Part shown: in pieces, positions 19,055 to 28,068 of the stretch
Numbering within the stretch: position 1 is the first letter of the stretch
Layout: each line of letters opens with the position of its first letter
Position numbers and translations under genes: made by a program
Assembly: GCA_030692515.1 (NCBI GenBank)
Contig: JAUXZS010000028.1
Coordinates: 1-64,000, forward strand
From: Bacteroidota bacterium
GTDB lineage: Bacteria; Bacteroidota; Bacteroidia; B-17B0; Aurantibacillaceae
DNA length: 64,000 nucleotides
Direction of reading: 5' to 3'
Notes under the pieces: model-generated
Told to the model about the DNA's origin: nothing
The model's database searches: none
Seen by the model: the letters and a program-made list of their open reading frames with translations, nothing else

Positions 19055-19717
19055 CTAAGGAATATTCATGTATTTATGAGTTTGCAAACTAATCATCCAT
19101 TTTGGATTATTTTTCACATAGTCAATAATTTCAGGAACTAATTCTTGATGTTTGCTCCATTCAGGTTGCAAATACAAATAACAATCTTTCCCCACCTTTT
19201 TAGCTTGCTCTTCTGCCCAAATAAAATCATGTTTATTAAAAACTATTATTTTTAATTCGTTCGATTTTTTATAAACTTCAGGTAGTGGGGCCATTGTTTT
19301 TTTTGGACTTAAACAAATCCAATCCCAATGACCGCTCAGTTTATAGGCTCCCGAAGTTTCAATAAACGTTTCAATATTATTTGCTTTTAGCAGCTTAGTT
19401 AATTCATCTAAATTATATATTAACGGTTCGCCACCTGTTACAACAACACTTTTTGCTTTCCATTCTAAAACATTTGTAATAATATTTTTTATTGGTGTTA
19501 AGGCATGTAAATTGGCGTCCCAACTTTCTTTTACATCACACCAATGGCAACCAACATCGCAGCCACCAATCCTAATAAAGTAAGCGGCCTTTCCTGTATT
19601 AAAACCTTCGCCTTGTATAGTATAAAACTCTTCCATTAACGGAAGTAATTTCCCTTCGTTTAATAAAATTTCGTCTGCAGGAGTTAAACTATGTAATTTG
19701 TAATTCACAGGCGGCAA
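19055..19717 (-). CDS. queE: 7-carboxy-7-deazaguanine synthase (radical SAM)
   Basis: 220 residues. The N-terminal block EEFYTIQGEGFNTGKAAYF is typical of QueE, followed by the radical SAM cluster motif C53-x3-C57-x2-C60 (GGCDVGCHWCD) and VVTGGEPL. The enzyme converts carboxytetrahydropterin to 7-carboxy-7-deazaguanine, the third step of the queuosine (and other 7-deazapurine) pathway. No queC, queD or queF is seen in the window, so it stands alone. The product is usually made for tRNA; a DNA-modification use has no support here. Confidence 0.92.
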   Translation of the reverse strand: MPPVNYKLHSLTPADEILLNEGKLLPLMEEFYTIQGEGFNTGKAAYFIRIGGCDVGCHWCDVKESWDANLHALTPIKNIITNVLEWKAKSVVVTGGEPLIYNLDELTKLLKANNIETFIETSGAYKLSGHWDWICLSPKKTMAPLPEVYKKSNELKIIVFNKHDFIWAEEQAKKVGKDCYLYLQPEWSKHQELVPEIIDYVKNNPKWMISLQTHKYMNIP

Positions 19718-19750
19718 AGATAGTTACAAATTTTTGAAAGCTATATTGAT

Positions 19751-19845
19751 ATAGCCACGAATTTCATTAATTAATACTAATCATTGTATAAAATGGGCCA
19801 CTAATTACTCTTATTGCACGAAACTGTATTTCAAAATTGTTTAAG
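19751..19845. repeat. Two-unit degenerate intergenic repeat (GCCAC[G/T]AATT type)
   Basis: In the 226-base gap between queE and bshA, GCCACGAATT at 19754 and GCCACTAATT at 19797 are 43 bases apart, followed by TTGCACGAAAC. The wording and period match the degenerate repeat around 32950-33110, so these look like scattered members of the same non-coding family. Confidence 0.5.
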
Positions 19846-19893
19846 TATTAGTTTGTATTTGTAATAAGTATTATTTAACCAACTTATCTTAAC

Positions 19894-19923
19894 ATTGTTC
19901 CATTTTAATTATTCGTAAATTTG
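19894..19923 (+). promoter_or_regulatory. Bacteroidota-type promoter upstream of bshA
   Basis: ATTG at 19894-19897 and TAAATTTG at 19916-19923 are separated by 18 bases, close to the Bacteroidota sigma-A consensus (TTTG, about 19, TAnnTTTG). The start codon follows 20 bases downstream. Confidence 0.55.
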
Positions 19924-19943
19924 TAATGTAAATAGTTTGTTTT

Positions 19944-21083
19944 ATGAATATAGGAATGGTTTGTTTCCCAACATATGGTGGAAGCGGTGTAGTAGCAACA
20001 GAATTAGGTAAAGCTTTGGCAAAAAAAGGGCATAAAGTACATTTCATGTCGTACAGCCAACCTTTTCGTTTAAACCTTTTTGATGAAAATTTATTTTATC
20101 ATGAGTTTAACGTAAATGACTATCCTTTATTTGAATTTCAACCTTACGAAAGTGTTTTGGCGAGTAAAATTGTAGATGTTGCAATTTACGAACAGTTAGA
20201 TGTGTTACACGTTCATTATGCTATTCCACATGCTTCGGTTGCTTATATGGCACAACAAATTTTAAAATCAAAAAAGATTTATTTACCATATGTTACAACT
20301 TTACATGGTACAGATATTACTTTGGTTGGTCGCGACCCTGCATTTGAACCTGTAATTCGTTTTTCATTAAATCACAGCAATGCTTTAACATCTGTTTCAG
20401 AAAGTCTAAAAAAAGATACCTTAAGCACTTTTAAAATTGATAATAAAATTTCTGTTATACCTAATTTCATTAACCTATCGGAGTACGAAACGCCTTTGCA
20501 AAACTGCAACAAACGTGTTTATGCACCAAACGACGAAAGAATTTTAGTGCATATAAGTAATTTTAGAAAAGTTAAAAGAGTTGAAGATGTTATAGCCATT
20601 TTTGAGCGAGTTAAAAAGGAAGTTCCATGTAAATTGTTATTAGTGGGCGATGGACCGGAAAAGGCAGCTATTGATCAGCTTTGCAGGCAATTAAATATCA
20701 GCCATGATGTTATTAATTTAGGCAAAATAGCCGACCCAAAAGAAATTTTAAGTGTGGCTGATTTATTTATTTTACCCTCGGAAACTGAAAGTTTTGGTTT
20801 ATCGGCGTTAGAGGCGATGGCAATGAAGGTACCGGTAATTTCCACAAACAGCGGTGGATTACCCGAAGTAAATATAAATGGCAAAACTGGTTATTTAAGT
20901 GAAGTTGGTAATGTAGAAGAAATGGCAAATAATGCTTTGAAATTATTAACAGATGAAAAATTATTTAATCAGTTTAGAGAAAATGCATTTGCTCAAGCAA
21001 AAAAATTTGATATTGTAAACATACTCCCAATGTATGAAAAGCTTTATCATCAGTTAGTTTCAGAGCACGCAGTATCGGCTTAA
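19944..21083 (+). CDS. bshA: N-acetyl-alpha-D-glucosaminyl L-malate synthase (bacillithiol biosynthesis)
   Basis: 379 residues, a GT4 glycosyltransferase. The N-terminus MNIGMVCFPTYGGSGVVATEL is the BshA hallmark, with LHVHYAIPHA near residue 92 and TLHGTDITLVGRDP near 128 also diagnostic. The C-terminal donor-binding domain has PSETESFGLSALEAMA (the E-x7-E pair). It joins UDP-GlcNAc and L-malate, the first step of bacillithiol synthesis, giving the cell a low-molecular-weight thiol for redox and metal buffering. bshB and bshC are not in the window. The gene has its own promoter-like sequence upstream. Confidence 0.95.
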   Translation: MNIGMVCFPTYGGSGVVATELGKALAKKGHKVHFMSYSQPFRLNLFDENLFYHEFNVNDYPLFEFQPYESVLASKIVDVAIYEQLDVLHVHYAIPHASVAYMAQQILKSKKIYLPYVTTLHGTDITLVGRDPAFEPVIRFSLNHSNALTSVSESLKKDTLSTFKIDNKISVIPNFINLSEYETPLQNCNKRVYAPNDERILVHISNFRKVKRVEDVIAIFERVKKEVPCKLLLVGDGPEKAAIDQLCRQLNISHDVINLGKIADPKEILSVADLFILPSETESFGLSALEAMAMKVPVISTNSGGLPEVNINGKTGYLSEVGNVEEMANNALKLLTDEKLFNQFRENAFAQAKKFDIVNILPMYEKLYHQLVSEHAVSA

Positions 21084-21148
21084 ATTTGTTAAATTTTGTA
21101 TAAATATTATTTTTACAAAGAAAAACGTTTTAATATTGTAAAATCAAA

Positions 21149-21535
21149 ATGGTAAAAACAACTACATATAACATTGAAATTTCTGTAGAAGTTAGATATT
21201 TGGCAGAGCAGAGTTTGCCGAGAGAAAACCATTATTTCTTTATTTATTTTATTACAATTCAAAATAAGAGTGATTTTTCTGTTCAGTTATTAAAAAGACA
21301 TTGGGACATTTTTGATAGTGTTGGCGAGAGACGAGATGTTGATGGAGAAGGAGTAGTGGGAGAAACCCCAATAATTGAGCCCGGTCAAAAATTTGAATAT
21401 AACAGTGGTTGTAATTTAATGAGCGAAATAGGTTATATGGAAGGTTATTACTCAATGATTCGACTAATTGACGGAACCGAGTTTAATGTTCAAATTCCAA
21501 GATTTGAAATGGTTGTTCCCTCTAAATTGAACTAG
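21149..21535 (+). CDS. apaG: ApaG domain protein
   Basis: 128 residues covering one complete ApaG/DUF525 beta-sandwich: TYNIEISVEVRYL at the start, YFIYFI-type strand, RHWDIFDSVGE, then G-E-G-V-V-G-E-T-P-I-I-E-P-G and the MEGYYSM motif near residue 98. ApaG proteins are linked to Co2+/Mg2+ resistance and Ap4A levels in enterobacteria, but their biochemical role is not settled. It starts 65 bases after bshA on the same strand and may be transcribed with it. Confidence 0.93.
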   Translation: MVKTTTYNIEISVEVRYLAEQSLPRENHYFFIYFITIQNKSDFSVQLLKRHWDIFDSVGERRDVDGEGVVGETPIIEPGQKFEYNSGCNLMSEIGYMEGYYSMIRLIDGTEFNVQIPRFEMVVPSKLN

Positions 21536-21543
21536 TATTATAT

Positions 21544-21690
21544 TTAACCACATAGATTTTTCATTTAGAAATTACGATAAACTTTGTATCAAGTATTCAT
21601 AGAGATTTTCTTCATCAAAGATGAAGAAACTATGTAAGCTCAAAAAAACTTTTACTCCCTATTATTAAACCTATGTTTCTATGTGGTTAA
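21544..21690. repeat. Palindrome-bounded intergenic element, 147 bp (MITE-like)
   Basis: TTAACCACATAGA (21544-21556) recurs as its exact reverse complement at 21678-21690. Inside, 21607-21616 and 21620-21629 form a perfect 10-bp hairpin (TTTCTTCATC with a 3-base loop). The element has no ORF and fills the gap between convergent apaG and the TPR gene, so its RNA may also act as a bidirectional terminator. Confidence 0.7.
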
Positions 21691-21699
21691 TTCTTAGCA

Positions 21700-22770
21700 T
21701 TATTTACAATATTTTTCAATGATTTGAGCAGCATGAACATTTCCCAAGCCATCTGCTTTATTTAAATCTTCACAAGCGCCAAATTTATCTTTTATTGCCA
21801 TTTTAGTAGCCGCTCTATTATAAAAGGCATCTGCATAGTCAAATTTAAGTTTTAACGACATATCGTAATCTTTTAACGCTTCTTGAAACGCTTTATTCTC
21901 AGATTTTGCAACAGCTCTATAACAATAACTCACAGGGTTTTTAGCGTTTTTTTTAATTGCTTCATCTAAATCAACAATTGCCCCGGTATAATCTTTGGTA
22001 TTAATTTTGGCGGCTGCTCTTGAAATAAGCGCTTCCTCTTCACCCGGAAAACCGTCTAAATATACATTCCAATCTGTTATAGCATCTTTAAAATCTTTAT
22101 TCTCAAATCTTGCTTTAGCTCTCAGTTTATAAGCTTTATAATCGGGTGTTTCTAAAGGCATTTTTTTTATGGCCTCATTTAATTCTTTTATTGCGTAGTT
22201 ATATTCTTTTCTTAGAAATCTTATTTCAGCTTTTAATACAATTGCTTCAATACAGTTTGGATTTAAGTCGGTTACAGATTCAAGGGCTTCTAGTGCAGTT
22301 TTGTATGCTTTACCTTTATACATAAGTAAAGCGCGGTAATAAAAAAGTTCCCAATCATCTATTTTTTCATCTATCGAAATTTCAATGGCAGAATCTATGG
22401 CACCTTTACTTTCGCTAAATTTATTAAACAAATAAAAATTAATTCCTTTTAATTTAGTTGTTTCAAAATTAATGGGCATTATTAATTCTGCTTTTTTCAG
22501 ATCTTTTTCAGCTCCTTTATAATCTTTTAGTTTTATTTTGCAATAAGCCATTTTGTTATAGGCTTGCCAAAAATCTTTTTTCTGTTTTATTGCAGTTTTT
22601 AATAGAGGAATAGCCTCTTGATATTTTGCCGAATCTATTAATTCTACGGCTTTGGTAAATATTTTTTGTTCCTCTGGAATACTGTCCAACAATACTTCTT
22701 GGCATTTTATACCAATGGGAATCAGCCAAATAAACATAAAAAAAAGCCACTTATACGTATTTTTTACCAC
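21700..22770 (-). CDS. Secreted or membrane-attached TPR-repeat protein
   Basis: 356 residues, read from GTG at 22770; the internal ATG eleven codons in would cut the signal sequence short. The N-terminus (about 5-23, LFFMFIWLIPIGIKC-Q) is a signal peptide; the cysteine is not in a classical lipobox. The rest is about eight tetratricopeptide repeats (34-residue spacing; e.g. AYNKMAYCKIKLKDYKGAE, YYRALLMYKGKAYKTALEA, AFYNRAATKMAIKDKFGACE). TPR proteins scaffold other proteins; a periplasmic scaffold is the likely role, with no partner shown. It is convergent with apaG and divergent from the SPFH gene. Confidence 0.8.
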   Translation of the reverse strand: MVKNTYKWLFFMFIWLIPIGIKCQEVLLDSIPEEQKIFTKAVELIDSAKYQEAIPLLKTAIKQKKDFWQAYNKMAYCKIKLKDYKGAEKDLKKAELIMPINFETTKLKGINFYLFNKFSESKGAIDSAIEISIDEKIDDWELFYYRALLMYKGKAYKTALEALESVTDLNPNCIEAIVLKAEIRFLRKEYNYAIKELNEAIKKMPLETPDYKAYKLRAKARFENKDFKDAITDWNVYLDGFPGEEEALISRAAAKINTKDYTGAIVDLDEAIKKNAKNPVSYCYRAVAKSENKAFQEALKDYDMSLKLKFDYADAFYNRAATKMAIKDKFGACEDLNKADGLGNVHAAQIIEKYCK

Positions 22771-22832
22771 CTCTAAATTTTGGTTTTAAAATTGACAGAA
22801 AATTTCATATATTTATACAAATATAAATTATT

Positions 22833-23759
22833 ATGTCGCCAATTGCTTTAATTATCATCCTTGTTTTTATTGTATTAACATTTTTACTGTCATTTGTTTC
22901 TGTTCAACAAGGAACAATTGCTATAACTACAATTTTCGGAAAATTTAGTAGAATATTAAGACCTGGATTAAACCTTAAAATACCTTTTATTGAAAAGGTA
23001 TTTAAAAAAATATCAGTTCAAAACAGGAGTTCTGAGCTTGGATTTCAGGCCGTTACAATAGATCAGGCAAATGTAAACTTTACCGCTATGTTACTTTATT
23101 CTGTAATTAACAGTGATGAAGAAACAATAAAGAATGTAGCCTTTAAATTTATTGATGAACGTAACTTTATGCAAGCATTAGTGCGTTCGGTAGAGGGTTC
23201 TGTTCGCGCATTCGTTGCAACAAAAAAACAATCTGAAGTATTAATTTTAAGAAGAGAAATTGTTGATGCAGTTAAAGATCAATTAGACCAAATTCTTGAA
23301 AATTGGGGATATCATTTGATAGATCTTCAGCTTAACGACATTACTTTTGATGAAGAGGTTATGCGCTCAATGGCGAAAGTTGTTGCCAGTAACAATTTAA
23401 AATCCGCAGCAGAAAATGAAGGTCAAGCTTTATTAATTACCAGAACAAAAGCTGCTGAAGCTGAAGGTAATTTTATAAAAATTTCTGCGCAAGCCGAAAA
23501 AGATGCTTCGCAATTAAAAGGAGAAGGTATTGCTTTATTCAGACAAGAAGTAGCTAAAGGTATGGCAGGCGCCGCAAAAGAAATGAGCGAGGCTAATTTA
23601 GATTCATCATTAATACTTTTTAGTATGTGGACAGAAGCTGTTAAAAACTTTGCTCAAGAAGGAAAAGGAAACGTTATTTTCTTAGATGGAAGTGTAGAAG
23701 GTATGCAAAAAACCATGAAGGACATGATGGCAATAAATCAGTTAAATCAAAAAAAATAA
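22833..23759 (+). CDS. SPFH/Band 7 (stomatin-like) membrane protein
   Basis: 308 residues: one N-terminal membrane helix (about 4-24), then an SPFH domain (QGTIAITTIFGKFSRILRPG, ~30; ITFDEEVMRSMAKVVASNN near 170) and an Ala/Glu-rich helical tail (AAENEGQALLITRTKAAEAEG, ~190-240). Band 7 proteins oligomerise in the inner membrane and organise proteases or membrane microdomains. No NfeD-like membrane partner is adjacent, so the partner is unknown. Confidence 0.9.
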   Translation: MSPIALIIILVFIVLTFLLSFVSVQQGTIAITTIFGKFSRILRPGLNLKIPFIEKVFKKISVQNRSSELGFQAVTIDQANVNFTAMLLYSVINSDEETIKNVAFKFIDERNFMQALVRSVEGSVRAFVATKKQSEVLILRREIVDAVKDQLDQILENWGYHLIDLQLNDITFDEEVMRSMAKVVASNNLKSAAENEGQALLITRTKAAEAEGNFIKISAQAEKDASQLKGEGIALFRQEVAKGMAGAAKEMSEANLDSSLILFSMWTEAVKNFAQEGKGNVIFLDGSVEGMQKTMKDMMAINQLNQKK

Positions 23760-23783
23760 ATAAACACACAAAATAAATATAGC

Positions 23784-25958
23784 ATGAAAACAAAACTATC
23801 TAAACTAGCACTTGGCTTTGCAATTTTATCTGCAGTTACCGGGTTTTCTCAAAGTAATAAAATTCAACCATGCGTTACAATAGACGCAATGGAAGAGTAT
23901 TTCAAGTTGAATCCAGATGCTCTAAAAAATTATGAGCTAAATCAAGCTGCTTTTCAAAAACAATATTTAGAAGATATTCAAAACCAAAGTACCAATAAAA
24001 GTGCGGCAGTTCAGTACACCATACCTGTAGTTTTTCATATATTACATTTAGGTGGAGCCGAAAACATAAGTGATGCAGCTGTTAATGCAGCTCTTGCTCA
24101 GGTTAATAGCGATTTTGCTGCTGCTGGATCTGATGCTAATACTATTTTTGCACCATTTCAAGCATTGTATATAAACTCTGATATGAAATTTATGCTTGCA
24201 AAAAAAGATCCAAGTGGCAACTGTACAAGTGGTATAGTTCATCGTTATGATTCAAGAACTAATTGGGATCGTAATCCTCCTTCTTCAGCTTTTAATCCTG
24301 CATTATTTGCCGGTATTACTTGGGATGCCACTAAATATTTAAATATTATTATTGTTAAAAATATTGTTGCAGCTCCAAACCAAAATGGAACTGTTGTTGG
24401 TTATACAACTTTGCCGGGTAATTTGCCTACAGGCGCAAGTCAAGATGCAATTATATATAACTATAGTTTTTTAAGTGGTTTAAATGCTCGTTCATTATCT
24501 CATGAAATTGGACACTGGTTTAATCTTACACATACTTTTGGAAATACAAATAATCCTGGTGTAGTTTGTGGTTCAACCGCAGGTGGAGATGGTGTATCCG
24601 ATACACCTGATACGAAAGGAAATTTCAGCACTTGTCCTGCAAGTTCTACTAACACAGCTTTTACCTGTACTTCGCCCAATCCATCAAATCCTGCTAATTA
24701 CTATCAAAATGTAGAAAACATCATGGATTATTCTTCTTGTCCAAAAAACTTTACATCTGGCCAAACTACTAGAATGAGAAATGCAGCTGCTTCTTCGACT
24801 TCAGGAAGAAATAATTTATGGTCATCAGGAAATTTATCTTTTACTGATGTTAACTCTACCGGATTTTGCGCTCCTATTGCTGAATTTCTTTCAACAACGG
24901 GTTACACTGTTTGTTCTGGAGGCTCTTTATTCATGAAAGATTTTTCATACAATGGGGTTATTACAAATTATGCATGGTCTGTAGATAATGGAGCTATAGT
25001 TGCTTCTCCAACAGCATCTAACACTTCAATAACTTTTCCTAATCAGGGAGTAACGACTGTAACCTTATTAACATCCAATTCTCAAGGTAGTAGTTTTAAG
25101 GTTAGAACAGTTAATGTTTTAAATGGCACTCCTTATATTAATGGAAATTATGTTGAAAGCTTTGAAAACCCTGGTGTACCAAGTAATTGGAATGTAACTA
25201 ATTTAAGTACTTTAGCTTGGAATCAAACAAATATTGCTGCAAAAGATGGCACTGGTTCTTTTTATGTTGATGGAAGTAATAGTTCTCCTGGTGATAAAGT
25301 AATTTTAGATATGCCAGTTATGGATGTACTTAATAATCCTAGTAATCTTTTAAAATTCTCGTATGCTTATGCAAGACAGACGGCAACTCAAAATGATAAA
25401 TTAGTTTTACAAGGCTCAACAGATTGTGGTGGAAGTTGGGTAGATGTAGTAGGTAATCTTTCTGCACAAACTATGCAATCTGGTTCAGGTGGGGTAACAG
25501 CAACACCTTTTGTACCAACTGCTGCGCAATGGAAAGAAGTTGATGTTACAACTTATCCTTTTTGGTTTAATTTTTTAAATTCGCAAAGTGCTTCCTTCCG
25601 TTTTGTGTTTACAGAAGACCCTGCAGCCGGCGGTGGTAACCGTTTGTTTTTAGATGCTGTTAGTTTTGAAGACCCAAATGGTATAAACGAATTAACTAAA
25701 AAGTACAAATTAAATTTATTTCCAAATCCATCTAATGCTGAATCTACACTTAAATTTAATTTAAGCGATGCCGCTACAGTTAACGTTAGTGTTATTGATG
25801 TATTAGGAAAAGATGTTTTGACTCCGGTAACAAACAATTATGGAGTAGGTGAGCAATCTATTACAATTAATAATAACAACACTTTAGCTAAAGGAATTTA
25901 CTTTGTAAATATTTCTATTAACGGAGCTAAAATGTCAAAAAAGTTAGTGATCAATTAA
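23784..25958 (+). CDS. Secreted M43 (pappalysin/ulilysin-type) metalloprotease with PKD-like domain and T9SS type A tail
   Basis: 724 residues with a signal peptide (1-22, VTGFS-Q). A propeptide-like region precedes the catalytic domain; the zinc site is H240-E241-x2-H244-x5-H250 in SHEIGHWFNLTHTF, and the Met-turn is NIMDYSSCP near 312. A PKD-like segment (~360-445) and a jelly-roll/MAM-like region (~455-625) follow. The C-terminal ~75 residues (LFPNPSNAESTLKFNLS to KGIYFVNI...KKLVIN) form a type A sorting domain, so it is exported by the T9SS and anchored or released. It should cleave extracellular proteins. A rho-independent terminator follows at 25980. Confidence 0.92.
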   Translation: MKTKLSKLALGFAILSAVTGFSQSNKIQPCVTIDAMEEYFKLNPDALKNYELNQAAFQKQYLEDIQNQSTNKSAAVQYTIPVVFHILHLGGAENISDAAVNAALAQVNSDFAAAGSDANTIFAPFQALYINSDMKFMLAKKDPSGNCTSGIVHRYDSRTNWDRNPPSSAFNPALFAGITWDATKYLNIIIVKNIVAAPNQNGTVVGYTTLPGNLPTGASQDAIIYNYSFLSGLNARSLSHEIGHWFNLTHTFGNTNNPGVVCGSTAGGDGVSDTPDTKGNFSTCPASSTNTAFTCTSPNPSNPANYYQNVENIMDYSSCPKNFTSGQTTRMRNAAASSTSGRNNLWSSGNLSFTDVNSTGFCAPIAEFLSTTGYTVCSGGSLFMKDFSYNGVITNYAWSVDNGAIVASPTASNTSITFPNQGVTTVTLLTSNSQGSSFKVRTVNVLNGTPYINGNYVESFENPGVPSNWNVTNLSTLAWNQTNIAAKDGTGSFYVDGSNSSPGDKVILDMPVMDVLNNPSNLLKFSYAYARQTATQNDKLVLQGSTDCGGSWVDVVGNLSAQTMQSGSGGVTATPFVPTAAQWKEVDVTTYPFWFNFLNSQSASFRFVFTEDPAAGGGNRLFLDAVSFEDPNGINELTKKYKLNLFPNPSNAESTLKFNLSDAATVNVSVIDVLGKDVLTPVTNNYGVGEQSITINNNNTLAKGIYFVNISINGAKMSKKLVIN

Positions 25959-25979
25959 TTAAAACTTCTTTATAATTAG

Positions 25980-26013
25980 TCCCGTCTTGGTTAATCCTCG
26001 ACGGGATTTTTTT
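25980..26013 (+). terminator. Rho-independent terminator after the M43 protease gene
   Basis: Stem TCCCGTC (25980-25986) pairs with GACGGGA (26000-26006), 13-base loop, followed by TTTTTTT to 26013. It also shows that the TTG at 25987, inside the hairpin, is not the start of comEC. Confidence 0.9.
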
Positions 26014-26031
26014 ATAGTTTTAAATTCCTGC

Positions 26032-28068
26032 ATGACCAACATCTTTAAAAATATTCCTTTTTTTAGGTTAATGATTCCCTTTGTGGTTGGCATTTTATTG
26101 GGAATAGCTTTTGATTTATCTGCAATAAATATTTTTGTTTTTATTGGACTATTTATTCTAGCAGCCGGTTTAAAATTAATAAAGAAACAATCTTTTTATA
26201 CTAAGCGTTTATTTTTAATCTGTTTAGATATTTTCTTTTTATTATTTGCAATTAATTTGGTGAATAAATCAAATCTTATAAAGCAAAGCAGTTATTATGG
26301 TAATTATTTAAAGTTAGATTCTATAAACTATATAATAGCAACCATTAATGATATTCCAACCGAAAAAGAAAACTTTATTAAATGCCAATTATCAATTAAT
26401 GCGGTAAAAACTAATTTAGGATACCAACAAGTTGAAGGAAATGTTATTGGCTATTTTAGAAAACCAATTTCAAAGGATGTAATAAAAGTTGGATCAACTT
26501 ATATTTTAAAAACAAATTTGATGGATGTTTCTCCTCCTCAAAATCCTTATGAGTTTAATTACAAAAACTACTTATTCAATAAACAAATTTACCACATGGC
26601 TTTTATTGAAAATGGTTCATTTGATTTGCTTGACATACCTTTACAAATAAATAAAATTTGGTATTATGGTTTAATTATTAAGCAATATGTTTTAGATAAA
26701 TTAAAAAACAGTGAGCTATCACAAAATGCTTATGGTATTTGCGCAGCTTTATTAACGGGCTACGATGATGATATTGATAAACAAATTGTAGATTCTTTTT
26801 CTCATTCTGGCACACTGCATGTTTTGTCTGTTTCTGGTTTGCATACAGGCTTAATATATTTAGTGCTTAGTTTTTTATTTGATTTGGTTGATAGGAAACG
26901 AAAATATAAACTACTTAAATTTTTATTGATTACTTTCTTGTTATGGGGTTTTGCTTTAATGACTGGCTTTTCGGCCCCAGTATTACGAGCCGTAATCATG
27001 TTTAATTTATTAGGCTTTGGAAAAATATTTTTTAGATCTGATAGTCGAAATCAAATAAATATTCTGTTAGTCTCTGCTTTTATTTTACTTTGTTATAATC
27101 CTTTCTTTATTACAGAAGTTGGTTTTTTATTGAGTTATTTTGCTGTTTTTGGTTTACTTTATTTTCAACCAAAATTAGTTTCCATCTGGCAACCTACTAA
27201 TTCTATTATGAATTGGTTATGGCAAGGCGCAAGTGTTTCCTTAGCAGCAACAATAAGTACTTTACCGCTTACCTTATTTTATTTTAAGCAATTTCCACTT
27301 TGGTTTTTCGTTTGTAATATTTTAGTAGTACCGGCTAGTTTTGCAATTTTATTATTAGCATTACTCATTGTATTTAAGTTTGGCATTGCCGCTATACTGG
27401 TAAATTATATTACCAACTGGTTAATTGCTTTTATTACCTTTTTTAATTCTTCAAAATTTGGATTTATAGATAGCATTGATTTTAGTTTTACCGACGCTAT
27501 TTTCTTATCACTATTCCTTATTTTACTTTCTACTGCAATTCAGACTAAATCATATCGGCAAATATCCTTTAGTGTCTTATTATTGATTTTTTGGCAGATT
27601 TCATCACTTATGCAATCTTATAATTCCAAAACCGATAATCTTTTGGCAGTTTATCAAATTAATAAAGACCACACACTCGTAGTTAAAAATAAAACTAATT
27701 CAATCATCAATAATTTAGATTCTTCTCAATTTGCTTATCATGTTAAACCCCATATTATTTCCTTCAATAATTCTCGTCTTCAAGTAAAAGATTTTAATTA
27801 TATCAAAAATGAGGATAAGAACATTTTAATATTGAATAAGAAACACTTTTGGCCCAATATTTCACAAAATAAAATTGATGTTTTAATTCTGGCAAATAAT
27901 TTTAAAATCACTCAATCCGACTTAGAAACCTTTAATAATGTAAAAACTATCATTTTAGATGGTTCAAATAATCATTATTCTACTAAAAAAACCGAAGAAT
28001 TATGTCGTAAATTTGGTATTGAATTATTTAAAACAAAAGAAAAGGGTGCTTACATCCTAAATTTATAA
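26032..28068 (+). CDS. comEC: ComEC/Rec2 family DNA-uptake channel
   Basis: 678 residues from the ATG at 26032 (MTNIFKNIPF). It has about ten membrane helices, a DUF4131/OB-like N-terminal region (~20-200) and the ComEC competence domain with LHVLSVSGLHTGLIYLVLSF near residue 260 and GFSAPVLRAVIMF near 310. ComEC conducts single-stranded DNA across the inner membrane. The C-terminal region (~540-678) lacks the H-x-H-x-D-H metallo-beta-lactamase nuclease motif found in many ComEC proteins; shorter forms without it are common in Bacteroidota. The stop overlaps the next start by one base (TAATG). Confidence 0.9.
   Translation: MTNIFKNIPFFRLMIPFVVGILLGIAFDLSAINIFVFIGLFILAAGLKLIKKQSFYTKRLFLICLDIFFLLFAINLVNKSNLIKQSSYYGNYLKLDSINYIIATINDIPTEKENFIKCQLSINAVKTNLGYQQVEGNVIGYFRKPISKDVIKVGSTYILKTNLMDVSPPQNPYEFNYKNYLFNKQIYHMAFIENGSFDLLDIPLQINKIWYYGLIIKQYVLDKLKNSELSQNAYGICAALLTGYDDDIDKQIVDSFSHSGTLHVLSVSGLHTGLIYLVLSFLFDLVDRKRKYKLLKFLLITFLLWGFALMTGFSAPVLRAVIMFNLLGFGKIFFRSDSRNQINILLVSAFILLCYNPFFITEVGFLLSYFAVFGLLYFQPKLVSIWQPTNSIMNWLWQGASVSLAATISTLPLTLFYFKQFPLWFFVCNILVVPASFAILLLALLIVFKFGIAAILVNYITNWLIAFITFFNSSKFGFIDSIDFSFTDAIFLSLFLILLSTAIQTKSYRQISFSVLLLIFWQISSLMQSYNSKTDNLLAVYQINKDHTLVVKNKTNSIINNLDSSQFAYHVKPHIISFNNSRLQVKDFNYIKNEDKNILILNKKHFWPNISQNKIDVLILANNFKITQSDLETFNNVKTIILDGSNNHYSTKKTEELCRKFGIELFKTKEKGAYILNL

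Noticed and set aside
25987-26031. TTG start for comEC upstream of the ATG
   Set aside because: This start lies inside the terminator hairpin of the M43 gene, and the added residues do not match the family; ATG 26032 is used.
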